DNA from: Desulfotignum sp.
GTDB taxonomy: Bacteria > Desulfobacterota > Desulfobacteria > Desulfobacterales > Desulfobacteraceae
DNA length: 20,130 nucleotides
Assembly (NCBI GenBank): GCA_021737445.1
Contig: JAIPDY010000031.1
Location: 1 to 20,130 of the forward strand
Direction: 5' to 3'
Shown here: piece after piece, positions 1 through 7,171 of the stretch
How the letters are laid out: each line of letters begins with the position of its first letter
Numbering within the stretch: the stretch's first letter is position 1
The notes under the pieces: model-generated
Databases searched by the model: none
What the model was told of the DNA's origin: nothing
Seen by the model: only the letters and a program-made list of their open reading frames with translations
Translations under genes and position numbers: made by a program

Positions 1-223
1 CGATATCCACCACATCACAGCCGGTGGACAAAATACCCTCAATAAGCAGATCTGCATATGCAGCAGAGGTGAGGCGGCAGTCCCTGCCCACAGACACCTT
101 GTGTTTATTCTGGTGATGCAGCATGGTGCCAAAGGCTTTGCCTATATTTTTTACATCATCATCCAGGATATCGATGCCTGCCACTCCCCGGATATCATAT
201 TCTCTGAAAATGCCGGTATTCAT
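1..223 (-). CDS. Phosphomannomutase/phosphoglucomutase, N-terminal part (cut by window edge)
   Basis: Only the first 74 residues are in the window; the rest lies beyond position 1. The protein starts MNTGIFREYDIRG, and the REYDIRG block followed by a GRD motif (residues 47-49, VGRDCR) is the N-terminal signature of alpha-D-phosphohexomutases of the AlgC/ManB type. These interconvert hexose 6-phosphate and 1-phosphate for nucleotide-sugar and polysaccharide synthesis. The catalytic phosphoserine loop would lie further on and is not visible. The start is well supported: an AAGGAGGA ribosome site at 231-238 sits 7 nt before the ATG. The gene follows uppP with a 23-bp gap on the same strand, so the two are probably co-transcribed. 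Whether it prefers mannose or glucose phosphate cannot be told from this fragment. Confidence 0.87.
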   Translation of the reverse strand, partial: MNTGIFREYDIRGVAGIDILDDDVKNIGKAFGTMLHHQNKHKVSVGRDCRLTSAAYADLLIEGILSTGCDVVDI

Positions 224-246
224 TTGTCCGTCCTCCTTGAAAAATT

Positions 247-1068
247 TTAGAGTATCGTTGATATCAAAACCAGGATACCTGCCAGCCAGCAATATGGGGC
301 AAACAGATGAAACTTTCCTGCATGGACAAGTTTGAGCAGCAGTTTCAACGCAATCAGACCGGTTATGAACGCCACCAGTGTACCATAAATCATGGCCAGG
401 TCAATGTGTGATCCCTGTTCCATGGATTCAAGGATGCTGATCAGCTGCGCCCCTGAAATGGCAGGGATGGCCAGTAAAAAGGAAAACCTGGCAGCTTTAT
501 GCCGGTCAATTCCACAGAACATGCCACACGCAATGGTGGTACCGGACCGGGAGATGCCGGGGATTACGGCAAATCCCTGGCTGACCCCGATGATCAGGGC
601 ACGCTTCAGATCAAGGCTGGTGCTGTTTTCTTCCGTCTGATAAAACCGCCTGGATACCCACAGGATGGTTCCTGTCAAAATGAGCATGGCCCCCACCAGC
701 ATGCTCGAAGAAAACAGGATATGTTCAAACTGCTTTAAATAAAACCCCATAATGGCTGTGGGAATCGAGCCTGCCAGAATAAACAGCGCAAGCTTTAGGT
801 TTTCATCTGACCCCAGTGAAACCGGCTTTCTACCGGCGATTTTCGCGCCACAGGCTGTCAATGCCGCAACCATTGCCCGGATATCGGTAAAATATACCAC
901 AACCACGGCCCCCAGAGTTCCCATGTGGACACTGATGTCAAAAGCCAGAACCGGTTCCGTGATGCCGAAAAAAAGCTGCCCCAGCACCAGGTGACCCGAA
1001 CTGCTCACCGGTAGAAATTCTGTCAGTCCCTGTAAAGCTCCCAGAATAATTGCCTGATATATTTCCAT
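247..1068 (-). CDS. uppP: Undecaprenyl-diphosphatase (UppP/BacA family)
   Basis: This integral membrane phosphatase converts undecaprenyl diphosphate to undecaprenyl phosphate, recycling the lipid carrier for peptidoglycan and polysaccharide export; overexpression of the family gives bacitracin resistance. Both family signatures are visible: QGLTEFLPVSSSGHLVL (residues 13-29, with Glu17 and His26) and PGISRSGTT (residues 170-178, with Arg174). The rest is mostly hydrophobic segments, as expected for a multi-pass protein, and 273 aa is the usual length. I chose the ATG at 1066-1068 because homologues begin at MEIYQAII-like sequence. An upstream in-frame ATG at 1134 would add 22 residues of non-family character. 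The ribosome site is modest (AAAGA just upstream). It is the first gene before the phosphohexomutase and has a promoter candidate at 1146-1174. Confidence 0.95.
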   Translation of the reverse strand: MEIYQAIILGALQGLTEFLPVSSSGHLVLGQLFFGITEPVLAFDISVHMGTLGAVVVVYFTDIRAMVAALTACGAKIAGRKPVSLGSDENLKLALFILAGSIPTAIMGFYLKQFEHILFSSSMLVGAMLILTGTILWVSRRFYQTEENSTSLDLKRALIIGVSQGFAVIPGISRSGTTIACGMFCGIDRHKAARFSFLLAIPAISGAQLISILESMEQGSHIDLAMIYGTLVAFITGLIALKLLLKLVHAGKFHLFAPYCWLAGILVLISTIL

Positions 1069-1145
1069 ATTTTTCTTTGAAAGTCCTTGGATTTTTGCTG
1101 TACCATGCCTTAAGAATTTCAGCGCATGGAACAAACCAGCTTTCT

Positions 1146-1174
1146 AAAATAGTATTGTTGGCCTGAAAATGCAA
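1146..1174 (-). promoter_or_regulatory. Candidate sigma70-type promoter for uppP
   Basis: On the minus strand, TTGCAT (1169-1174) is followed after 17 bp by TATTTT (1146-1151). Spacing is ideal and the boxes match consensus moderately. It would give a leader of about 70 nt before the chosen uppP ATG. Called by eye only. Confidence 0.4.
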
Positions 1175-1193
1175 GTTTATTGTTGGGTCAGGC

Positions 1194-1231
1194 GTTAACT
1201 TTTTAACTTGCTTTTAAGAAAAAAAGTTAAC
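1194..1231. repeat. Perfect 11-bp inverted repeat, candidate shared operator
   Basis: GTTAACTTTTT (1194-1204) and AAAAAGTTAAC (1221-1231) are exact reverse complements separated by 16 bp. The dyad lies 19 bp upstream of the uppP -35 box and 25 bp upstream of the lipoprotein -35 box. It is not followed by a T-run in either orientation outside the arms, so a regulator site is more likely than a terminator. AT-richness makes chance occurrence possible. Confidence 0.4.
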
Positions 1232-1256
1232 TTTCAACCCCGGCAATTATTTTAAG

Positions 1257-1285
1257 TTGATTTCACCAGGAATCTGCTATATCAT
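1257..1285 (+). promoter_or_regulatory. Candidate sigma70-type promoter for the VWA-OmpA lipoprotein gene
   Basis: TTGATT (1257-1262) and TATCAT (1280-1285) are 17 bp apart. Transcription would start near 1292, giving a leader of roughly 78 nt ending in an AAGGAG ribosome site 6 nt before the ATG at 1370. Confidence 0.45.
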
Positions 1286-1369
1286 TGTTTATCATATCTG
1301 AATTGGTTCAGAGCACAAATATTTTTTTTACTATTAACCACCATGAATCAAACCTGAAAGGAGAAGAAA

Positions 1370-2539
1370 ATGAACAAAAAAATGCTACTGCAAACGCTTC
1401 TGTCTGTTCTCGCCTTCATTTTTCTGTTCGGTTGTGCAGCAAAAGAACCGGCAGGCTTTTCATCATTTACCCCCCAAAAATTTGATTTAAACCAGTATGC
1501 GTCCAAAGTGGACAATTTTCTTGTGATCATTGACGCATCCAGCTCCATGCGGCATGACTACAATGGAAATGTTAAATTCAGCACCGCCAAAACCATTGCC
1601 CAGCGCCTGAACATGACTGTTCCGGAACTCAATCAGACCGCCGGCCTGAGATCTTTTGGCCACCATCCGTCTGTCTCCAGAGACAAAACCAGCCTGTTTT
1701 ATGGTATGGAACCCTATGCAACAGCCGGTCTGGCGCAAGGATTGGAGAAAATCACCCAGCCCGGCGGAACCAGTCCCCTGGGACCCGCCCTGAATGCAGC
1801 ACAAACAGATTTTGAGGGATTATCCGGTATCCATAATGCCGTTGTTATCATCAGTGACGGCAAAGACATGACAAATGTTCTCAATGAGGCCCGGGCCCTC
1901 AAAAACAAATTCGGTTCATCCCTGTGTATTTACCCGGTACTGGTGGGAGATGCCCCTGAAGGCAGAAAACTGCTGCAGGATGTTTCAGACATCGGTGCCT
2001 GCGGATTTTTTACAACCGCTGATGACATCATGACCAGTGCCGGCATGGCAGGATTTGTGGAAAAAGTATTTCTCACAGCAAAGCCGGCACCTGCACCTGC
2101 TCCTGCTCCGGAACCTGAAAGAAAAGATTCTGACGGGGACGGGGTATATGATGATCAAGACCAGTGTCCTGGCACACCAGCCGGCGCACGGGTCAATGCA
2201 GTGGGCTGCTGGGTTCTGGACAATGTCCTGTTTGATTTTGACAAGGCTGTGATCAAACCGGAAGCTTATCCCCTGCTGGATGAAGTGGTGAAAATTATGG
2301 AAAAGAACCCGGCCATGAGTGTGGAACTCCAGGGGCATACCGACAATATCGGCACCAAGGAATATAACATGGATCTGTCTAGCAGACGTTCCAATGCTGT
2401 TGCAAAATATCTGGTGGAAAAAGGCATTTTAAGAAATCGCCTGGCCACCACCGCATTCGGCTTCAGCAAACCGGTGGCCCTCAACGGTACTGAATTCGGC
2501 CGGTCTCTTAACAGACGGGTTGAACTCCATCCCTATTAA
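1370..2539 (+). CDS. OmpA-family lipoprotein with von Willebrand factor A domain
   Basis: The 389-aa protein has a lipoprotein signal peptide with lipobox LFGC (Cys22), so it should be lipid-anchored, probably in the outer membrane facing the periplasm. Residues about 48-235 form a VWA domain with an intact metal site: DASSS (Asp55, Ser57, Ser59), Thr134 in GGTSPLG and Asp163 in ISDGKD. A Pro-Ala linker (238-249) leads to a thrombospondin-type-3-like acidic repeat, DSDGDGVYDDQDQCP (253-267), typical of Ca2+ binding. Residues about 283-389 are an OmpA-like peptidoglycan-binding domain with LFDFDKAVI, the HTDNIGT loop and NRRVEL. It likely tethers the outer membrane to peptidoglycan while the VWA part binds a protein partner; the partner is unknown. 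The gene stands alone between a divergent promoter and a strong terminator. Confidence 0.9.
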   Translation: MNKKMLLQTLLSVLAFIFLFGCAAKEPAGFSSFTPQKFDLNQYASKVDNFLVIIDASSSMRHDYNGNVKFSTAKTIAQRLNMTVPELNQTAGLRSFGHHPSVSRDKTSLFYGMEPYATAGLAQGLEKITQPGGTSPLGPALNAAQTDFEGLSGIHNAVVIISDGKDMTNVLNEARALKNKFGSSLCIYPVLVGDAPEGRKLLQDVSDIGACGFFTTADDIMTSAGMAGFVEKVFLTAKPAPAPAPAPEPERKDSDGDGVYDDQDQCPGTPAGARVNAVGCWVLDNVLFDFDKAVIKPEAYPLLDEVVKIMEKNPAMSVELQGHTDNIGTKEYNMDLSSRRSNAVAKYLVEKGILRNRLATTAFGFSKPVALNGTEFGRSLNRRVELHPY

Positions 2540-2553
2540 CGCATTTTTAACCG

Positions 2554-2579
2554 CTGTCAAAGGATATTTTTTTTGACAG
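2554..2579 (+). repeat. Short hairpin downstream of the lipoprotein gene
   Basis: CTGTCAAA (2554-2561) pairs exactly with TTTGACAG (2572-2579) around a 10-nt loop. No U-tract follows the right arm, so it is unlikely to terminate alone. It might stabilise the mRNA 3' end ahead of the real terminator. Confidence 0.4.
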
Positions 2580-2599
2580 TGGCGCGCATATGTTAACTG

Positions 2600-2642
2600 A
2601 AAAGGACGTCAGATTTCAAAAAATCTGACGTCCTTTTTTTTT
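2600..2642 (+). terminator. Strong Rho-independent terminator, possibly bidirectional
   Basis: A perfect 17-bp stem is formed by 2600-2616 and 2621-2637 around the loop CAAA. The core GGACGTCAGATTT has its exact complement on the other arm. A run of nine T follows immediately (2634-2642). It ends the plus-strand lipoprotein transcript. On the minus strand only four U follow the stem, but the gene arriving from that side also stops here (2661), so it probably serves both. Confidence 0.93.
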
Positions 2643-2660
2643 AATTTTTTTTCATAAAAA

Positions 2661-4601
2661 TCAACCGCTGATCCCTATTTCAATTTCCCGGCCCGTATTT
2701 TTTACCCCATAACCGCCCAGGGCCATAACCCGTTTTTTAAAGGCTTGACCTGTAATGGTCTCCAGCAGGATCTGGACATTGGGGGTATTGAAAAACCGCT
2801 CCGGAATCACCAGGTCATAGGCTTCGGTGACAATCGGAACAAAATCCAGATCCAGGGCACGGGCGGCCGCCATGATCCCCAGGCCCGCGTCTGCGCGGCC
2901 GGAAAGCACGGCCACAGCAACCGACATATGTGTGTATTCATCGTCTTCATATCCGGCAATATCCGCAGCGGTCAATTGTGACTTCATCAGCTTGTAATCA
3001 AACAGAATCCTGGTGCCGGATCCGGGCTGGCGGTTGATGAACCGCAGTTTTTTGTCCTTAAGATCGGTGATGACCCCGATATTTTTGGGGTTGCCTTTTG
3101 GGACGATCAGGCCCTGTTCGCGCATGACCAGGTTTACCAGGCGCACAGGAATACCGGGCAGGTATTTTCTGACATAGGTGACATTATAGGAACCGTCATC
3201 CGGATCCAGCAGGTGAGCCCCTGCCAGGTGGCAGGCACTGTTCCGGATGGCCATCAGCCCGCCCATGCTTCCCACATGGCTGGAGGAGATACCGATTCTG
3301 TCATGGTGCCGCCGCATCTGGTCCGCCAGCAGATCCAGGGTGTTGTCATGGGAACCGGTGATCACCAGTGTATTTTCAATGGCGGACAGCGGCCGCAGCA
3401 ACTGAGCCGTGGCGGTTTCGGTTTCAGATATCCCCTCCACATCCCTGGGGATTTTGATGATGCCATCCGCTTCGGTCAGGGTGGTGATGCTGCCTGATCC
3501 CCGGGGCAGCTGGGAGGCGATCAAACGCCCGTCCACCGACCCGATTTTCACCCGTAAAAACTCATCCTGTCCCAGTTTGGAAGCGATCTTCCGTGCCAGA
3601 GACACCGGCACGAATTTAGGTTCATGCGGCGGCAGCTTCTGCAAAAAGCGCAGCAGCGGACCTGCAAACTGCTCAAATGCCACAATGGCAGACACGGGAT
3701 AGCCTGGAATGCCAAATACCGGTTTGTCAAAAACATTACCCATCAATACCGGTTTTCCCGGCATCATGGTCACCCCGTGCACAAGCACCCGGCCTAAAGA
3801 CGCGATCACAGGCCGGGCAAAATCCTCTGATCCCGCAGATGATCCGCCGATGATGCACACCATGTCATAATCGCCCTTAACCGCCTTTGACACGGCATCT
3901 TGAATTTTTTCAAGATCATCTTTGAGCATGGGGTGGCAGTCAACATCTGCCCCGTTATCCCGGCAGAGTGCGCCCAGAACAGTGGAATTGGATTCAATCA
4001 CCTGACCCGGGGCCAGCTGATCCGGGGATATCTCATGCCACTGTACCAGTTCCGATCCGGTGGGAATGATCAGCACTCTGGGTTTTTTATACACCGCCAC
4101 CCTGAAAATACCACCGGACAGCAGCGCACCCATGGCATAGGCATTGATGAGCTGACCCCGGGGAAACAGCAGTTTGGTGGCCACAATATCCTCTCCCATC
4201 TTTCTCACATGCTGCCAGGGAAACACGGGCGCCTCGATTTCAACGCTTTTTTCATCAACAATATTCAGATGCTCAATCATGATCACGGCATTGGTTCCGG
4301 GCGGCATGGTATGCCCGGTATTGACCCAGAAACCGGTTTCACCCGGTATAAGTGTTTTTGGTGATTCATCACTGGCACCAAAGGTGTGTCTGGCATCCAC
4401 GGCAATGCCGTCCATGGCAGCGGCGTGGAAATTGGGACTGGACAGCTTTGCAATGGCAGGGGCTGCCAGCACCCGGCCCTGTGCAGCGGTCACATCAATG
4501 GATTCCACGGCTGTGTTTTGGCTTTTGAAAGCATCCATCAATATCTGCCGGGCGGTTTCAATGGGTTTTGTGTCCAGGTATATGTTTCGTTTGGATGTCA
4601 T
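2661..4601 (-). CDS. MoeA-type molybdopterin molybdotransferase fused to a periplasmic-binding-protein-like domain
   Basis: The 646-aa protein has two parts. Residues about 10-403 are MoeA-like, with MDG at 63-65, GGSSAGSEDF at 252-261, and HGVTMMPGKP followed by GIPGYPVSA. MoeA ligates molybdenum (or tungsten) into adenylylated molybdopterin in the cytoplasm. Residues about 410-630 match the PBP-like domain often annotated as LysR-substrate-binding-like, found fused to MoeA in many anaerobes; there is no signal peptide, so it works in the cytoplasm, perhaps binding oxyanion or cofactor. The usual Asn of GLPGNPVS is Tyr here. I chose the ATG at 4599-4601 because AGGAAA lies just upstream. An in-frame ATG at 4646 would add 15 residues without a ribosome site. 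It is last in the rsmA-dapL-moeA unit, 64 bp after the first moeA. Confidence 0.88.
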   Translation of the reverse strand: MTSKRNIYLDTKPIETARQILMDAFKSQNTAVESIDVTAAQGRVLAAPAIAKLSSPNFHAAAMDGIAVDARHTFGASDESPKTLIPGETGFWVNTGHTMPPGTNAVIMIEHLNIVDEKSVEIEAPVFPWQHVRKMGEDIVATKLLFPRGQLINAYAMGALLSGGIFRVAVYKKPRVLIIPTGSELVQWHEISPDQLAPGQVIESNSTVLGALCRDNGADVDCHPMLKDDLEKIQDAVSKAVKGDYDMVCIIGGSSAGSEDFARPVIASLGRVLVHGVTMMPGKPVLMGNVFDKPVFGIPGYPVSAIVAFEQFAGPLLRFLQKLPPHEPKFVPVSLARKIASKLGQDEFLRVKIGSVDGRLIASQLPRGSGSITTLTEADGIIKIPRDVEGISETETATAQLLRPLSAIENTLVITGSHDNTLDLLADQMRRHHDRIGISSSHVGSMGGLMAIRNSACHLAGAHLLDPDDGSYNVTYVRKYLPGIPVRLVNLVMREQGLIVPKGNPKNIGVITDLKDKKLRFINRQPGSGTRILFDYKLMKSQLTAADIAGYEDDEYTHMSVAVAVLSGRADAGLGIMAAARALDLDFVPIVTEAYDLVIPERFFNTPNVQILLETITGQAFKKRVMALGGYGVKNTGREIEIGISG

Positions 4602-4665
4602 AATAATTTCCTGATGTTCATTTATCTGATTTGGTTTATCAGCCATGGCGGCTTTTTTGGGGCGA

Positions 4666-5892
4666 TTACAGAAGAATCACCCGGGTCCAGGTGTTTTTTT
4701 CCAGACCTTCCAGGTTTTCTTTGATATCCAGGAGCCCGTCCGCATGGACCATGGTCCGGATCAGGCCGGATTTGCCCAGCACTGGTTTTGCCGCAAGTCC
4801 GTCTGGACCATCTGTCAGCGTCACCCGGATAAAATCCCGCCGGCCCTGGGCCGATGCCACATTCCGGGTCAGTTTCGCAGGTACCCGCACCAGGGGCCGG
4901 GGTGCCCCATAACCCTGTATCCGGTTTAAAAAAGGCATCACCACCATCTTCATCACCACCATGGCAGACACCACCTGGCCGGGCAGGCCCCACACAGGCG
5001 TGGATCCGCTCTTTGCCAGAATGGTGGGTTTGCCGGGGCTCACAGACATGCCATGGACCAGTATCCGGGTATCGGGCAGCGCTGAAAGCACCTCCACTGT
5101 AAAATCTCTGGTGCCCACGGAGCTGCCCCCTGATATGAGCACCATATCGGTCCGGGCCAGGGCTTTTTCACAAACAGCTCTCAACCGGTCCGGATCATCT
5201 TTGGTGATACCGTACCGCACCGCTGTTGCATGGGCTTCATGCACAAATCCGGACAGGGTATAGGAGTTGATATCCCTGATCCGGCCCGGAGATGGCTCTT
5301 GATCAATGGGAATGATCTCATCTCCTGTGGAGATAATTCCCACCGTGGGCACCCGGTGGACAGACAGGGTGGAAAATCCCATTCCAGCAGCCAGTCCGGC
5401 TTCCTGGGGACGGATAAATGTACCGGCCGGCAGCACCACATCCCCGGACCTGAAATCCTCATCTGCATCAATCACATGCTGGAGCGGTGCCACGCTTTTG
5501 TAAATTTCAACAGATGTGTCGTCAATGGTCTGGGTATGCTCCACCATAACCACGGCATCGGCTCCCCGGGGCAGCATCCCGCCCGTGGCGATTCTGGCGG
5601 CTCTGCCCGGTGCCAGTTCAAAATCCGGGACCCGGCCCATGGAGATGGAGCCCTGGATCTCAAGCCATGCCGGGGTGGATTCCGATGCCCCGAATGTAGC
5701 AGCTGCATTGACCGCAAACCCGTCCATGGTGGCTCTGCGAAATCCGGGCAGATCCCTGGGTGCGGTCAGATCTTTAGCCAGAATCCGGGAAAAGGAAGCA
5801 CTGATATCAACGGTTTCAAAATCTGTCGGCAGAAACTGCTGCCTCAGGGCCAGGACCTCATCAAGGGTTTTTACCTTAAAAAAATGACTCAT
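4666..5892 (-). CDS. moeA: Molybdopterin molybdenumtransferase MoeA
   Basis: This single-unit MoeA is 408 aa, the usual family length, and should insert molybdate into molybdopterin-AMP to finish molybdenum cofactor. Visible signatures are LPGFRRATMDGFAV (residues 48-61), the G-ISTGDEI block (186-193), the MPT-binding GGSSVGTRDF (255-264), HGMSVSPGKP (280-289) and GLPGQVVSA (302-310). The conserved Asn after GLPG is Gln, and the following Pro is Val. Its ATG overlaps the dapL stop codon in an ATGA junction (5889-5892), so translation is probably coupled to dapL. A second, fused moeA follows 64 bp downstream; the two share only the family core, so this is not a recent duplication. Whether the pair divides molybdenum and tungsten work is unknown. 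Confidence 0.9.
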   Translation of the reverse strand: MSHFFKVKTLDEVLALRQQFLPTDFETVDISASFSRILAKDLTAPRDLPGFRRATMDGFAVNAAATFGASESTPAWLEIQGSISMGRVPDFELAPGRAARIATGGMLPRGADAVVMVEHTQTIDDTSVEIYKSVAPLQHVIDADEDFRSGDVVLPAGTFIRPQEAGLAAGMGFSTLSVHRVPTVGIISTGDEIIPIDQEPSPGRIRDINSYTLSGFVHEAHATAVRYGITKDDPDRLRAVCEKALARTDMVLISGGSSVGTRDFTVEVLSALPDTRILVHGMSVSPGKPTILAKSGSTPVWGLPGQVVSAMVVMKMVVMPFLNRIQGYGAPRPLVRVPAKLTRNVASAQGRRDFIRVTLTDGPDGLAAKPVLGKSGLIRTMVHADGLLDIKENLEGLEKNTWTRVILL

Positions 5893-7115
5893 TTCAAGGC
5901 CCCTTTGAAGCGCTCCATGGCCTCTGTCACATTGTCACGGCTGTTGAAGGCTGAAATGCGGATATAGGGGTTGCCGCACCGCCCGAATCCGCCTCCCGGG
6001 GTGCATACCACAGCAGCCTTGTGGAGCAGCAGATCAAAAAATTCCCAGGAATCTTTGCCCTGGCCGTCCACCCAGATATAGGGAGAGTTTTTTCCGCCGG
6101 CATAATCAAATCCCAGCGCTTCAACCGTTTTGCAGATGATATCGGCATTGTCCAGATAACCGGCAGTCAGTTTTTTGACCTGGGCCTGCCCTTCCGGAGA
6201 ATATACGGCTTCAGCCGCTTTTTGCACCGGATAGGACACCCCGTTGAACTTGGTACTCTGGCGCCGGTTCCACAAATCATGCAAAGAGATGGCCCCGCCG
6301 TTTTCCAAAAACACCTGGCATGTTTTGGGCACCACTGTAAATCCACACCTGGTACCTGTGAATCCGGCAGTCTTGGAAAAACTTCTAAACTCCACAGCCA
6401 CTTCCCGGGCACCGTCAATTTCATAAATGGTTCCAGGCAGAGAATCATCCCGGATAAACGCTTCATAGGCAGCATCAAACAAAATCAATGCCTTGTTTTT
6501 TTTGGCATAATCCACCCAGGCAGCCAGGTCGGTTTTTGTGGCACAGGTGCCGGTGGGGTTGTTGGGGAAACACAGATAGATCAGGTCCACAGGTTCTTCC
6601 GGCAGCCGGGGCAAAAAATTGTTTTCCTTGACACAATCCATGTAGACAATTTTTTTGTACCGCCCGTCTTCAAAATCCCCGGTTCTGCCGGCCATGACAT
6701 TGGTGTCCAGATAAACCGGATACACGGGATCAGGAATGGCGATTCTGATATCATTGGCAAAAAGTTCCTGAAAATTGCCGGTATCACATTTGGCCCCGTC
6801 ACTGACAAAAATCTCCTCTGCTGAAATATTTGCCCCCCTTGCCTGGTAATCATGGGCCGCAATTTTCTCGCGCAAAAATGCATACCCCTGTTCTGGTCCA
6901 TACCCCCTGAAGGTGGCATCATGGGCCATCTCATCCACCCCTTTGTGAAAGGCTTTTATTATTGCAGGAGGCAGTGCCCTGGTAACATCCCCTATACCTA
7001 AGCGGATAACCCGGGCATCCGGGTTGTCTTTTTGAAACAGGTTCACACGCCTGGCAATATCTGAAAAAAGATAGGATGCTTTCAGTTTCTGATAGTTCTC
7101 ATTGGCTCTGATCAT
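5889..7115 (-). CDS. dapL: LL-diaminopimelate aminotransferase (DapL)
   Basis: A PLP-dependent class I/II aminotransferase that converts tetrahydrodipicolinate straight to LL-diaminopimelate with glutamate as donor, supplying lysine and the peptidoglycan cross-link residue. The 408-aa length fits. Clear DapL features are NENYQKLKASYLFSDIARR at the N terminus, FRGYGPEQGY (69-78), the FVSDGAKCDTGNFQELF segment, CFPNNPTGT (182-190), DAAYEAF (214-220), and SFSKTAGFTGTRCGF with PLP lysine Lys248. AAGGA lies 8 nt before the ATG. It follows rsmA after 56 bp and its stop overlaps the moeA start, so it sits mid-operon. DapL in place of the DapD/C/E route fits a deltaproteobacterial anaerobe. Confidence 0.95.
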   Translation of the reverse strand: MIRANENYQKLKASYLFSDIARRVNLFQKDNPDARVIRLGIGDVTRALPPAIIKAFHKGVDEMAHDATFRGYGPEQGYAFLREKIAAHDYQARGANISAEEIFVSDGAKCDTGNFQELFANDIRIAIPDPVYPVYLDTNVMAGRTGDFEDGRYKKIVYMDCVKENNFLPRLPEEPVDLIYLCFPNNPTGTCATKTDLAAWVDYAKKNKALILFDAAYEAFIRDDSLPGTIYEIDGAREVAVEFRSFSKTAGFTGTRCGFTVVPKTCQVFLENGGAISLHDLWNRRQSTKFNGVSYPVQKAAEAVYSPEGQAQVKKLTAGYLDNADIICKTVEALGFDYAGGKNSPYIWVDGQGKDSWEFFDLLLHKAAVVCTPGGGFGRCGNPYIRISAFNSRDNVTEAMERFKGALK

Positions 7116-7171
7116 CTATTTTTCCTTTTTTGTTCTAATTGTGTCTTCATTGTTCCAAGCCAAATAATGTT

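Larger units (their letters stand above)
1069..1369. other. Divergent intergenic region between uppP and the VWA-OmpA lipoprotein gene
   Basis: This AT-rich 301-bp stretch has no convincing gene on either strand. It holds a promoter candidate firing left into uppP, a promoter candidate firing right into the lipoprotein gene, and between them a perfect 11-bp inverted repeat built on GTTAAC. The right end carries an AAGGAG ribosome site (1358-1363) for the gene at 1370. Confidence 0.7.

Noticed and set aside
1069..1134. 22-residue extension of UppP
   Set aside because: Family members start at the MEIYQAII-like sequence; the extension covers part of the leader.
2094..2124. Short CCTGC-type tandem repeat in the lipoprotein gene
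   Set aside because: It is just the Pro-Ala linker codons, too short and imperfect to be a phase-variation repeat.
2554..2579. Hairpin as a second terminator
   Set aside because: No U-run follows the right arm and a much stronger terminator lies 20 bp on.
5230..5967. 245-codon plus-strand frame across moeA and the dapL end
   Set aside because: Antisense to two supported genes, with shadow-like composition.
6021..6824. 267-codon open frame on the plus strand inside dapL
   Set aside because: Antisense to the well-conserved aminotransferase core; no ribosome site or family signature.
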